Source: Hyalella azteca
Taxonomy: Eukaryota > Arthropoda > Malacostraca > Amphipoda > Hyalellidae
Direction: 5' to 3'
Length of the DNA: 64,000 nucleotides
Assembly: GCF_000764305.2 (NCBI RefSeq)
Contig: NW_025932549.1
Location: 129,990-193,989 of the forward strand
Made by a program: the position numbers and the translations under genes. The notes under the pieces were generated by a model. The model was given only the letters and a program-made list of their open reading frames with translations, was not told the DNA's origin and did no database searches. Numbering within the stretch: the stretch's first letter is position 1; every line of letters begins with the position of its first letter. Positions 21,966 through 32,724 of this stretch are shown piece after piece.

Positions 21966-22156
21966 GGCACCAATGAGCCTCCGGCTGTCGGTACCACTCT
22001 TCGTTCTTCTTACGAGTTGATCCGAGGAGAAGATTTCCTTGCTTTGCAGTGCTCAAAGTACCAAGACACTAGAGTATACTCGCCACATCATAGTCTCTGT
22101 GATAATCTCGAGTTCTCTACCGGCAAGTTCCAATGTATCTTACTTCTTTACTTGTG
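21966..22156 (+). other. Possible non-coding or UTR exon following 21360-21553
   Basis: Preceded by a good acceptor (GTTTTCTGCCACAG) and GC-richer than its flanks. One candidate donor is TTGTG|GTGAAG at 22156-22157, but the 3' boundary is uncertain. Joined to the donor at 21553 it carries stops in the frames examined, so a UTR or lncRNA role is more likely than coding. Confidence 0.25.
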
Positions 22157-22159
22157 GTG

Positions 22160-24580
22160 AAGTCACTGTGAACTTTCTAGTTTCCTTAATATTTGTTTGG
22201 GACGTAGCAGTCCCAGGCCACGATGGATCGCCGCTTCTGGATCGCTTCTGTGAATGATGTAATTGAGCATCGCACTATTGTTACACTAAAGATGATTATT
22301 AATTTATCACTGATCACTATCATTCTTACAAATAAATTACATCTTCTGGACCACGTTGACCTGCCCCCGAGTGGTATTTTCATCTCTGTAATTCGCTCTG
22401 GAGTGGAGTCCAATCTCTAATCCGTGAGGTATCGTGAAGGAACCTTACTTTACAGGACCACCAACATTTTTAACAAAATGTAGTGTGCACTCGCTACGCC
22501 AATCTTTACTAAAATAAGACTAATTATGTTCATTGCCGTGGAGATTAAGAACGCAAATTACATGTCTACTGTTAGTAACAATATTTTAGCAGGATTGAGG
22601 TACGAAAGGCTTTGACGGCGGGTGTTTCCGTAAACAAATTTATAATGCTAGCAATTTAAGAGATGTACAGCTGTCATTTTGTTCACGTCACAATTTCTTT
22701 TGCGTAGTCATGTTAATTTTGCTTTCAATCTCCATTTGTTCCTAGTATTTATATGAAATATTATCTGCACGCTGAACAAATTCGGCTCTTCTGTTCACTT
22801 TCCTAACGATGTATATTTCTTGCACCGAATTTCTTTAGAATAATTTTCCCCGTTTAGATTTTATTTACCGCCTTCAGTTTTGATAATCTTTAAACAACAT
22901 AATCCCAAACCATACTGCCTTGCCCTATATACCACCTATGGCCATGGCTGTTTACCGCTTACGATGTTACTCGTGGCTATCACGTGTTGACATTTCTTGT
23001 AGTAATTTAAGATTTCTTCCCGTTTGTCGATATTTAGATGAAATATGGAATTTGTTCAAGTTTAATTGAGGTTTCGCTACCTGAACTACACTCTGATTTG
23101 CTCCGTCTTTTGCTTGAATCGATGGCTATTGTTTATTTTGGACGGCGAATATTTTTGTTTGTTTATCTTCTATCACCTTGTCATTACCTTCATATTCTGC
23201 TGCCCTGTAATTCTTGGCTGATGTTAACTCTGCCTCTGTCAATTATCAATTGATCAAAATAAATCCAGGAACAAAAATTGTGTAATTTTGTCTCTTTTTT
23301 TACCCGTATATGAACCGACCGATACGCGCACGTTATGCAGTGACCTTGAATAATTCTGAGAACTCTGTTTATTTTGGAAAAACTTTTTAGCTAAAGGATT
23401 AGCAGAACTGTTGAAGCTCAAAATATATTGCACTTTTCCATCTAACTTGAAGCATAGTTTCGATTACTCAAGTTCGAATTTCTCTATGGATTTTGTGCTC
23501 TATAGGTTTCATCCTCTATATGTGCAGTTGAATACAGTTCACTGTTCAGGATCCGCATGAAATATACAGTCTAAAATGTGATTGGATTTTAATTTGGTGA
23601 TGATATTTATTTGAACGTATCAATTCCTCAAACACAATGTTTAAAACTTTTGAATAAGCAAAGGATTTTGGAAAATCACAAGATCGTGAAATTAGACGTG
23701 GATAGTAGTTTTCAAATGGATATTAGCTAGTTTCTATCACCTAATCCAATCTTTCGACCAGCAAAAATGTAAAATTAAAATACTGAATTGAAAATAAATG
23801 TTTAACTTGAGGTGCACTCTCAATTGTCGTAAATTTACAGATAATGAAAAAAAAACTAATTCGAAATTTGTCTTGCACCTAACAAAAAGTATAGTTCAGC
23901 AGTACCCAACGGGAACCGGGAAAGAGTTCATGCCATCTTCAATTAAGGTTTACTTAAACTCCAACAACCGCATGTGATACCAATAATTAGGTGACGATGA
24001 GTATTTTGTAAGCTAATGACTTCACTTTGAGAAACTTTCTGGTAACATAATACATGTTTCTGTTCTATGTCTGATAGTGATACGTAACTGACGCTGAGAG
24101 CAACAAATTTCTGGAATCGTGTCAAGTAAGTAAGCACAAATTGAATGCGCTACACCTATAATAGACTACGCTCACATTTACTTCGTACTCCGATCAGGAT
24201 TTGTATGATTATCCAATAGTTATTGTGCATCACTTTACAAACCCCATGTTTACGAGACCTATCAAAATCGCTGAAATTTTTATTGTTATGTCGACTAAGC
24301 TACGGTTCAGCGCCGAGAATTCAGATCATTTACATATTCTGAGAACATTAATTAAATCATGTTAGGCGTGTTGAATTTTGAGTTTTTTTTTTTTCAACTT
24401 CAGCGTAAGCTACCTGTTTAGGTTATTTATTTGTTTTTTATTCGTGATTGTATAATATTGAATTATTTGAATCGTAAGCGGAAACAAGTTCAATTGTGTT
24501 TATAAAACTGCATTTGCAGTTCCTTAAATTACCCGGAAAGTTACGTTGAGGTAAGTCCGTTGCTTACAGTTCACCAGCAA
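22160..24580. other. No gene seen
   Basis: AT-rich. Short overlapping frames at 22186-22420 and 23038-23253 lack coding features. No repeats or element ends were recognised. Confidence 0.4.
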
Positions 24581-24632
24581 CTTTCCATTCATGGTTGAAC
24601 TAGTATATAGTTCAACCATGCTTTCCATTCAT
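24581..24632. repeat. Perfect 13-bp stem hairpin flanked by direct repeats
   Basis: CATGGTTGAACTA (24590-24602), a five-base loop GTATA, then TAGTTCAACCATG (24608-24620). The word CTTTCCATTCAT lies on both sides (24581-24592 and 24621-24632). No terminator or RNA role can be inferred in this setting. A fold-back templated insertion is a plausible origin. Confidence 0.8.
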
Positions 24633-24648
24633 CGTCGGTGATTATTTA

Positions 24649-25988
24649 TCATATAATTCTACCTTTCTTCCATTGTAGAATGTTTGCCATAGCGAATAGC
24701 ACAATGAGAGGAATTAGAGTTCGATTAAATTTATCCGAATACTTATTGTAGTTCATCTTGAGACCTAGGATCGTGTAACCTGCTGATCGATTCCAGCAGA
24801 TTCCTCTGAAGCAGACTACCGAATTCAGTTCCTTTGATTTGTCAAGGGACTGCAGTGCATTGAAATAGAGATTTAAGGAAACGGTATTCTTCGAACTTGA
24901 TTTGCCATTCGACGAAGCTCCCGTGCTTGATTTATTCGCCCGATTATCGAAGGACTCGTAAACTGCTGAAGTACTGACATCCGTTGACCGCGTCGAGTTG
25001 TATTTACTCACAGATTTTACTCTGGAATTATTACGCAATAAGCAACTGCTTTGCTTTCTGTGAGATTACAGGTTGAGCTTTCTTAACTTTTCTAACATTT
25101 AGTATATATTGCACACGACTTTTTCTCATACTTGGTTGAGCTAAATAGTTTCCTTCCGCGGTTGGATTCAAACATGGGCTTCAAATAGCAAAGGAGCGTT
25201 GCAAAAACTGAAACTTCACTCGGAGCTGAGCAACCGTCAGATTCGTCCGTCGCTGAACTCATGAACTTCAAACTCAAAGTCTTACTAACAGCTTCTCCTA
25301 AACGACTTTTTCTCGGATTTACATTTCCCAGAGCCAGCACTGCACAGTTACAAGATCGGTTTTTCTAGCACTTGTCGCATTCGTGATTTCGTTTATTTTA
25401 AATGTCATAGTAGATCCACTGCAGCCGCAATCTTGGACGTTAATCACATTATAGTTGCATTTTGACAATGCTTTTCAAAATTTATCCTCCTTCCACTTGT
25501 TCTCCTGACCACATTTTTACTGTCAGTTTGTACTTAGGGCTACGCTATTTTCTCCTTGATCAGCTTTCTACCCTTGCATAGATCTTCGCATCCATGCTTG
25601 AATTATAGAAATTTTCGCTCCACTCAGTATTATGTTAAATTAGCATTAGTTAAACCATGACCGCTTCAATACTCAGAAGAACTGGAGTTGGCACAAGACG
25701 AAGAAAAGGCGGTGTTTTCGTGACTACGAACTTCAGTTTAGCAGCAGGTAAGTTGGTTGCACTTGATGTAGACTTTCGCACTGCTTGTGCTGCTGGTACC
25801 AGCAGGTATTTGTTGTACTCTACGTAGTTTTTCGAACTGATTGTGCTGATGGCACCAATGCTGTAATAATATATAATCGTCGCCATGCAAGGAAGGTCAT
25901 TCACAATCGTCGGTTCCAAACATTTCATATTCTTTTTCATGCTCACCTCCAAACTTTCGAAGAACTTAGTTGGTTTGTGGCTTTTCAT
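24649..25988 (-). other. Cluster of minus-strand open frames, uncertain
   Basis: Three consecutive minus-strand frames (25988-25650, 112 codons; 25340-25092, 82; 25038-24649, 129) lie close together. The last is Ser/Asn-rich (STGASSNGKSSSKNT) and ends in a hydrophobic stretch (LIPLIVLFAMANIL) that could be a membrane segment. I recognise no family and could not confirm splice sites joining them. They may be chance frames, or a decayed or intron-split gene. Confidence 0.15.
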
Positions 25989-25989
25989 G

Positions 25990-27495
25990 TTTAGATAGAT
26001 CTTTAATTTCCATCTAAGAAGAACGTGTTCGAATTTCTGACTGTGCTGAAAGTCGAGCTATACACCTCAAGTGGCCTCATAGTATTGTTGATAACGCAGC
26101 AGTCATATTTTGAATACTCTTTGAAATTTTTGTATTAAACTGTTTGAAATACTTACATTTGCGGATGCACAATGCTTAACTTCACAGAAAAATGAACTGT
26201 TCAATTGTTGAGGATGTTTTATTTCTAAAACTCCGATTCATTGCAGACGTTCAGTTGCAGACGTGCACTCGTGCTGTCGTGCAGTTGCACGGTCAGTATG
26301 CTGTTGACTGTCGTGTGTGGAGGGTTGTTGCGTCGAGCGTGATGTGTGCCTTCACTGGGTGTTCCTTTAGTTTTATCTAAATGATCACAACAGGAAAAAA
26401 AGTTCTGATTAAAATGTCTACTCTCATTATTGTTCTCGTTCTGACATGATATTTGTTTGTGGCTTCGCGTTCCAAAGTTTTATTTAATATTTATGTGGGG
26501 CATCAGTTAAGTGTCAGTCAGTAGATTTAGTAGCAATACTGTATAGAGGTTTTGGCGTTTAAAAAATTGCTACCAAGTTTGTGCTTAATCAAAGAGTCAT
26601 AAATTTCGCGGTATGGCTTCCTGGAACAGAAGACTGCTGAATTCACACCAAACCTAAGTAGTCTACGGTCCAATGACCTGAAATTTCAACTTGAGTCTCC
26701 GAACGTGAAGTGCTCTACATACAAATTCAATAGGTATCCAGCCTTTTCAATATCCAGCCTTTTTTTTGATTGAGCTGAAACGTACTTTTCGATGTTAACA
26801 AGCTTTCGAATAGGTCATTTATGAAACTAACAATAAATACTGTTTAATTAAATGTTCAGCAATCAGTTGCATTTAGGTTTCATAGAGGTGGTCATGCTGA
26901 AGGTGTACTTATTAAATTTTGATGAACATGGGATGCCAACTGTCGGTAATCGGAAAAATCGAATTCTGATGATGGATGCAATTTGTTACCAAAATTTTCA
27001 AATTGTAGCAGTTTTGATTAAAAATCTTATAAAATCCTTGAAAATGAAAGTCTGTTATGATTTCCATGTTGTTTACGATTGCCACGAATGTTTAGACTAC
27101 GTATTTGAAGCAGCCGCAGTAGGTATCGATTTCCCGTAAAATAGACTGACACTACTGGAATGTTTATTATATTTTTTACAAACTTAGATCCTAAATGCTG
27201 CTATGATAATCAGTTCTTCTATATAATCCACGTTAAGCTGGGCTAATCGGAATAAATATGGATTTTGCGAGCGTTTCAAACTAATCTACGTTACTTAATA
27301 TATAATTCTAGATACTCGTTATGTCGATACTCGATACCTCGTATCTCCGTGCCGTATTGTACGCGTTACGCTGAAATATTCATGAAATTTGCGATTGTCT
27401 CGAGTACTCCCCTGTATTAAATTGAGCCAATCTGAATAAAGATTTGGCTAGTTCTTCAGACTGATCAATGGTGTTTATAATTAAAGATAGTTGAT
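25990..27495. other. No gene seen
   Basis: Mostly AT-rich. A patch at 26235-26350 has GCAGACGTTCAGTTGCAGAC-type short repeats. A block at about 27300-27400 resembles 27648-27730 (shared words GTCGATAC and GTGCCGTATTG/GTGCCATATCG, then GAAATATTCA), so it is a diverged local duplicate. Confidence 0.4.
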
Positions 27496-27655
27496 ACGTC
27501 GATTATCAATACCTTTCTACTGTGCTTATAATCCTCAATAGTTTTTACGTCGATTATCAAAACCTTTCTACTGTGTTTATAATTCTCGATAGTTTTTACG
27601 TCGATTATCAAAACCTTCCTACTTTGCTTATAATTCTCAATAGCTTCTACGTCGA
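27496..27655. repeat. 51-bp minisatellite, about three copies
   Basis: ACGTCGATTATCAA recurs at 27496, 27547 and 27598, with a partial copy at 27649. The period is a multiple of three, so it yields an apparent 17-residue repeat protein (SFYVDYQNL) on the plus strand. I regard that as a by-product of the repeat. Confidence 0.8.
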
Positions 27656-27886
27656 TACCTTAGTTCTCGGTGCCATATCGCACGAGCGTACCGTGAAATA
27701 TTCACGAAATAAGCAATTGTGTGGAGAACTGCCCTGCTCGAGCTGGCTCTCTGGAGCAATGCACGTGTGATGGTGGACGTCGATAGCAGCAGCCGCTGCA
27801 GTCGTGGCTCTGGCGTCGATAGTGCGGTGGCTTGGCGACGGTTGGTGGCAGCAGACTTGCATTCCACACTCCATCGCCACCCCCAA
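27647..27886 (-). other. GC-rich, possibly coding block
   Basis: A GC-rich island (about 27720-27895) in AT-rich surroundings is open in three minus-strand frames and one plus-strand frame. One minus frame reads MGVAMECGMQVCCHQPSPSH, an Ala run and HHHTCIAPESQLEQG. Spliced in phase 1 behind the signal-peptide exon at 30118-30175 it would stay open and give a secreted Cys-containing protein. The acceptor (ACTATGGCCAG) is weak. The plus strand (VWRTALLELALWSNARVMVD) is an equally open alternative. Confidence 0.2.
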
Positions 27887-27936
27887 CGCTGGCCATAGTA
27901 CACAGCGTATTTGGTTTTTGATATTTGATTTGACAC

Positions 27937-30117
27937 GATCGTGTAATTGTGATAGATGATTTGCGTGTCCTATTTCCTATCTGAACTCCCTTTAATTATC
28001 TCGCAATTTCTCAATTAGATAATTTAAATTTAAATAATCGATTAGGCCTAGCACTGATTTCAGCAATTTATCATTGCATGATGCAGCCCGTATGAATATT
28101 ACTGCTTCGCGGGGATTCATCTGATTTTGAACAAGATTAGCTGTTGGATAACGGATGCAACTTGTAGAAAAGTAAATTTTTTGCTTCCACTTGCAGTCGA
28201 AAATCTATAAAGGACTCTTTAACTAAGAAGGCAGTTTCTGGATTATGAAGAGGCTGAATTGTGTGAAAAAATTATAATCGATAATTTTAATTGCTGTAAA
28301 GTTTATCCGACCTAATCCTTGTCTACCAAATGCTATGGTCATGTGGGTTGTAGAGTCTGAACTGAAAAGAATATCACTCGGGCAGCGGCCTTTCCGGTGG
28401 CGTGTGGAGTTCGTTCTATCAGCTCCTCTGAGATACGGAGTTCTTTTGAAGAAGATACGCTGAAAATGAATATTTAGCTTGCTATTGTACTCCTGTGTTA
28501 GTGAGGGTAGCATTCGCTCGTATCTTCGTAATTTACTGCTACCTAGATTTCTATGATTATGAGGGGCTTTGAAATAGTTTATTTGAGGCGATAAATTAAT
28601 CTTTGCATTTTTCTCACATTCTTTGAATTGTAACATTAAAAGTTGATAAAAAAATTGTAGGTTGTTGTTCAATGCAACTCTTCTTTTTCAAGATCCAGAC
28701 CAGAACTGATATCATCCTGATTATTACTAATGATTAAATTACGGGTTAAATAATTAAGATATGAACTCTTATCTACCTGTTTTTAATCTTTCAAGAATGA
28801 ATAAATGCCAGTATAAAGAAAACTTCAACTCTTTCTTTTAATTTTGAATTTCCTGGAACCGTGCTCCGTCGTAACAATATATTGAGTTTCTTTACATTAT
28901 GGCTCTCATGATAATCCTGGGATTGTACTGCGGTTATTAGTTCTTAATCCCTGAAGCTTACAGTGCTGTCAGCACGCCATATCAGATTGCGAGGTCCTTT
29001 GAGTGTCGTGGCACGTAATTTAGCCCGTCATTATACCTGCTGCAAAATGATTTATGTGAATACATGTGTAGAAAGAATGTTGAAGATTTACAGAACTAGT
29101 CATTTTACTGCAGCAAGGTTTAAATGTTCACTAATACCGGGTAATTCAGTTTTACATTTTATTTACTCTGATAGTTGTTTTTTAATGACTTCAACTCGTA
29201 ATTTATAGGAACCTTGATTGACCTCAAATTTCCTGGTTCCCCCATTATTCACAAAATTATTTTATAAACTGGCGTTAATGATGAAAAATATGCAGCAAGA
29301 TATTACTTAATTTAGCAGGTTAGCCGTATACGTTTCCCGGGATTGATAATGCCGCTATCCCGAATCTCATTAATACGAATAAAAATCATGTCTACCGATA
29401 GATAAAAGTCCTGTTCAAACGCACATTTGAGATAAACATTGGCATCTTTTATTGATTTCATCGATACATTCCGATTTAAATATCAAATTTTAATTCGTGA
29501 TACAATCTATTCGTCTTAGCTTTGCTATGCATTATTATTCTGTTAATTACTATAGGTTAATTTTTCCAGTACAAGGTAAAGTATACGTGATCCATTAGCC
29601 CCTATACATTTCCAGCGCCAGACGTCAAACAGAAACCCAAAATCACGCAGAATGCGACAAATATTGATAATATATATAATTCCGTAGTGTAAAAGTTATA
29701 TGTCTTGACAACGGTCTTGTATCAGATTTATTCTGAAAGTTTAAATTGTTTGCAATTTATAATTTTTACTTTCCTTGCGACTTGGTGAGAACATTTGTTC
29801 TTTTCACCGTTGATGCGTTTCTTGTTCAGGTTTCGATGATTGTTTTCATTTTTTTTTTCAGATAGATAAATATATTATAGTTGTGCATAGTGATGTGACA
29901 GTGTTAAAGTGCTTTATATAGATAACATTGAATGTAGGTAGACAATTGTTTGTTGTTACTGAAGTATATATTAATAATAGTATTCCATTTTGGAAAATGT
30001 GTGCAATTTCTTCGAAATAAATGTTACAAATTGAAAGTGACGTTTGTAATACAAACTTCGAAATTATAAATATTCTGAGTTTTGAAGAAAAATAAAAGTT
30101 TATCATGGCTAACTCAC
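27937..30117. other. No gene confirmed; likely intron of a minus-strand gene
   Basis: Contains a 149-codon minus frame (28672-28223) whose middle part (RIFFKRTPYLRGADRTNSTR) follows an acceptor-like TATTCATTTTCAG. Its phase does not join the signal-peptide exon without a stop. Nothing else is supported. Confidence 0.3.
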
Positions 30118-30175
30118 CTGCCAGATGCAACGCAGCGATAACCAACATGAACATGAACTTCGTGGTACCATCCAT
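30118..30175 (-). CDS. Signal-peptide first exon of an unidentified secreted or membrane protein
   Basis: ATG at 30175 (context AACTCAATGG) opens MDGTTKFMFMLVIAALHLA, with one base of the next codon before a consensus donor (GGCAG|GTGAGT). The short N-terminal region, hydrophobic core FMFMLVIAAL and small residue after it form a classical signal peptide, and a phase-1 intron at the cleavage region is common in secreted proteins. An upstream in-frame ATG (30223) would add 16 residues (MCERCEVSFDPRQRNS) before the hydrophobic core, so I prefer the internal start. Downstream exons (lower coordinates) were not found with confidence. The gene lies head to head with the ERG channel gene, 0.7 kb away. 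Confidence 0.5.
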
Positions 30176-30563
30176 TGAGTTTCTCTGCCGAGGGTCAAAA
30201 GAAACCTCGCATCTTTCGCACAAATCTCATGCATCTTGAGCCTTAATTTCCCGCTAAGTTCATTTGTATCTCTGTTGAGTGTCTAGTTCTGTAGACTAAG
30301 TTAAAGCCAGGAGTCGAAATGAGGTTGTCTGAGACCCGACAGTGGAAGTGTACACATTGTATTTAATGAAAATGTTGCTTTTTGAAGAATTTTCCTTTTG
30401 AAAAATGCCGTGTTCTTCGTTATGGCCGACACTTTGTCCATGATCGGCCCACCTACGTGATTGAAACTACAATTTTTGTCACGATAAACGCCGTCCACTT
30501 CAGTTAATTTATTCAGTGTTCTTGTTCTGTGAGCATTTCTCCTGGCTTTTCCTCAGCCTTCTT
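30176..30563. promoter_or_regulatory. Divergent intergenic region
   Basis: This lies between the minus-strand signal-peptide exon and the repeats in front of the ERG exon. It probably contains the 5' UTR and promoter of the minus-strand gene, and perhaps 5' sequence of ERG. No TATA or initiator element could be assigned with confidence. Confidence 0.25.
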
Positions 30564-30842
30564 CACAGTACTGGTGTTGAAGCCAGTCGGATTTCTAAAG
30601 GACGTTCGAGAAATCTAGCCAGGCTGTCTTTCTTTCTTCGCTACGTGAATTGAATTCACAGTACTGGTGTTCAAACCAGTCGGATTTCTGAAGGACGTTT
30701 GAGAAATCTAGCCAGGCTGTCTTTCTTTCTTCGCTACTTGAATTGAATTCACAGTACTGGTGTTCAAACCAGTCGGATTTCTGAAGGACGTTCGAGAAAT
30801 CTAGCCAGGCTGTCTTTCTTTCTTCGCTACGTGAATTTCAGT
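30564..30842 (+). repeat. 93-bp unit repeated three times in front of the ERG start exon
   Basis: CACAGTACTGGTGTT begins at 30564, 30657 and 30750, a period of exactly 93. Each unit contains GGATTTCT, CTAGCCAGGCTG and the pyrimidine tract TCTTTCTTTCTTCGCTAC, and ends in an AG (TTCACAG, TTCACAG, and TTTCAG in the last). The last AG (30842) is a plausible acceptor for the exon holding the ERG start codon, so the acceptor region appears to have been triplicated. Confidence 0.9.
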
Positions 30843-30863
30843 TCCCCTCTGTCAGGCGGCAGC

Positions 30864-30939
30864 ATGCATCTGCGGAGGGGCCACATTGCTCCCCAGAACC
30901 TGTTCATCAACACCATCATCCGCCGCTTTGATGGCCCAA
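30864..30939 (+). CDS. First coding exon of an ERG-type (Kv11) voltage-gated K+ channel
   Basis: ATG at 30864 encodes MHLRRGHIAPQNLF followed by INTIIRRFDGP and one base of the next codon, then the donor A|GTGAGT. This matches the N-terminal cap of ERG channels (vertebrate KCNH2/6/7, fly seizure): Arg4-Arg5-Gly-His, then APQN and the IIR-F-G motif that leads into the PAS domain. In vertebrate ERG the cap, including the two arginines, sets the slow deactivation of this plasma-membrane potassium channel. The 76 coding bases and the phase-1 intron equal the first coding exon of human KCNH2 as I recall it. No PAS, S1-S6 or cNBHD exon was recognised downstream in the window. The gene is partial only because the window ends. 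Confidence 0.88.
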
Positions 30940-31688
30940 GTGAGTAACCGCAACATTTTTTTGTTATTCTCCACCAACTCGTTATATTTAGTACCGGTAT
31001 AGTCAAGTCAGCCTCGAGGTCGGGGAATACATGGGGATGGTCTTCATTTATTTGAGCTTCAGTAATGATATGTTACTCAAGATGCAGGATTAATGGTGTG
31101 TTTCTTTTTTCTTGCCGGCGAATGTTTTTATGAACGGTTTACTCATGAACTCGTTCGTAGAAGTCTTCATCATTGAGACCGAGCGTGGTAATTGAAAGTT
31201 GAAATTAACTTACTATGTATATATATATGTTATATAATGTACACATATTTGCCTTGTCGCAATGCTGCAAAATGACTTTCTATTTCCGTGCTGTGGTATG
31301 CTGTACGCGAATACCTTTATGTTGTCATGCTGCATGAATCCGATAAATGCGTATGTCATGCGCGCCGGTGACGTTTGCAGGTACGAGGATTTATAATACG
31401 TGGAAGAAAAGTTCGAAGTAATTTGAAATCTTTCTCTTGTTTATGACAATATGGTACTGTTGGTTATGATAAAATTTGTAGTTTATTCAAAGCTTTTTAG
31501 GAAATTCTGGTTCATTTATGTCTTACAAAAGCTTTTTGGCCAATTTTTGCTGCCAGACTTCAATGTTGATGCACGATATAGTATTTTGTAATCTTTATTT
31601 GGGCGCTATGAGGTTAAGTTTACAATCATTCAAGTTCGTGACTATGACACTGATAACCTTATCCTCGTCATTAAAATCAAGACGCAAT

Positions 31689-31997
31689 TTAAGCCAATTC
31701 TACGGCATCTACATGATCTGCACAACGCATATTGCAGCTGAAATAGTACATGAGTTGACGCTGAAAGCTTTGTTTTGTGGCTTGGTCTTGAAAGACACCC
31801 AACTGCGTGTGCCAAGACCTACCCGCCTCCTCACCCGTCATATGACACACATGGCACTTGGCCGTCCCGCTGTGGCTGCTTGTGCGGCGGCTGTACAATC
31901 GGCATCCTTGGCAGAACCCAGGCATCGACCTCACCATACTGTACCATATTGCAATGCTCTTAATTGTCTGACTATTTGCAAAATGACTGAGTTGACA
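31689..31997 (-). other. Open frame downstream of gypsy fragment, origin unclear
   Basis: The frame continues beyond the polymerase fragment and becomes GC-richer at 31790-31930, where it reads CQGCRLYSRRTSSHS and GTAKCHVCHMTGEEAG. The CxxC...CxxC spacing is zinc-finger-like. It does not fit the part of gypsy polymerase expected next. It may be an unrelated transposon piece, a chance frame or a real exon. The plus strand is also open here. Confidence 0.2.
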
Positions 31998-32165
31998 ATA
32001 TTTTAACAAAGAGTCTATATAGCTTATTACTACACTCCACGGTAATCCTGCTAATACCAACGAAATAAGGCGCATGAAAGACGAAAGGCTATTCGTAAGG
32101 CCGAAAGGCATCCGTCTCCACTGCCAGTGCGTATCACCAGTAGAGAACGCCGTGTACTCCTTACT
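31998..32165 (-). pseudogene. Ty3/gypsy reverse-transcriptase fragment
   Basis: The minus strand reads KEYTAFSTGDTHWQWRRMPF, then GLTNSLSSFMRLISLVLAGL and PWSVVISYIDSLLKY. This is the palm segment of LTR-retrotransposon polymerase: the TAFST motif, RMPFGLTN, and the F-x-R-L block before the catalytic Y-x-D-D. The catalytic pair is Asp-Ser here rather than Asp-Asp, so it is inactive. No LTRs or other domains were recognised nearby. Confidence 0.85.
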
Positions 32166-32574
32166 AAGAATATGGATGCATTTATTAAAGCTGTTATCAA
32201 ATGCTTAGAAGTGTTATTATAAGTAGAGGATGTAACGAGGTATAGTTCAAAAGTGCTTGTGTGGAATGTGGTTCAAGGTGGTACAAAGAGCGCCCTTCTA
32301 CAGTGGATGAGAAGTGTTGTGAGGCTAAAATGGGGAATTTTGATAGGTGGTGCTACTTGAATTCGGTGGATAATGTTAATATTTTACTGTACATTTTCGT
32401 TTTATTTGTGACTTGGTTGCCATCAATGTAATATAAGATCTTTCTACCTTGGGTAATTTTGTTGTAGGAGAGCTTCCAACATATTTCACTATCATTGATT
32501 ACGTAAACGAGCTGGGATAGTTGACGAGATACATTTATATAGAATTTTCAGCGGTTTCACAATGAGAAAAATCA

Positions 32575-32724
32575 GGGCCCATACTTTCAAAAATAGTTAA
32601 GAGATCTCAAGTTCATCAGCCAATCATTGACGGCCTTTCAAGCAAAATCCACCAATCATAGACAAGAAAACAGAGCGTAAGTACGTACTTACGTTCACTT
32701 AGCGAATTTTGAAAGTATGGCCCC
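32575..32724. mobile_element. Short MITE (CCATACTTTCAAAA family), copy 1
   Basis: A 150-bp element. The left end GGGCCCATACTTTCAAAA and the right end reverse-complemented GGGGCCATACTTTCAAAA form TIRs of about 18 bp with one mismatch. The core includes CAGCCAATCATTGACGGCCT and CCAATCATAGACAAGAAAA. The same body occurs at 45065-45210. No clear target-site duplication was seen. Confidence 0.8.

Noticed and set aside
27522..27770. Plus-strand 82-residue frame with a 17-residue repeat
   Set aside because: Explained by the 51-bp minisatellite at 27496-27655 running into the GC-rich island.
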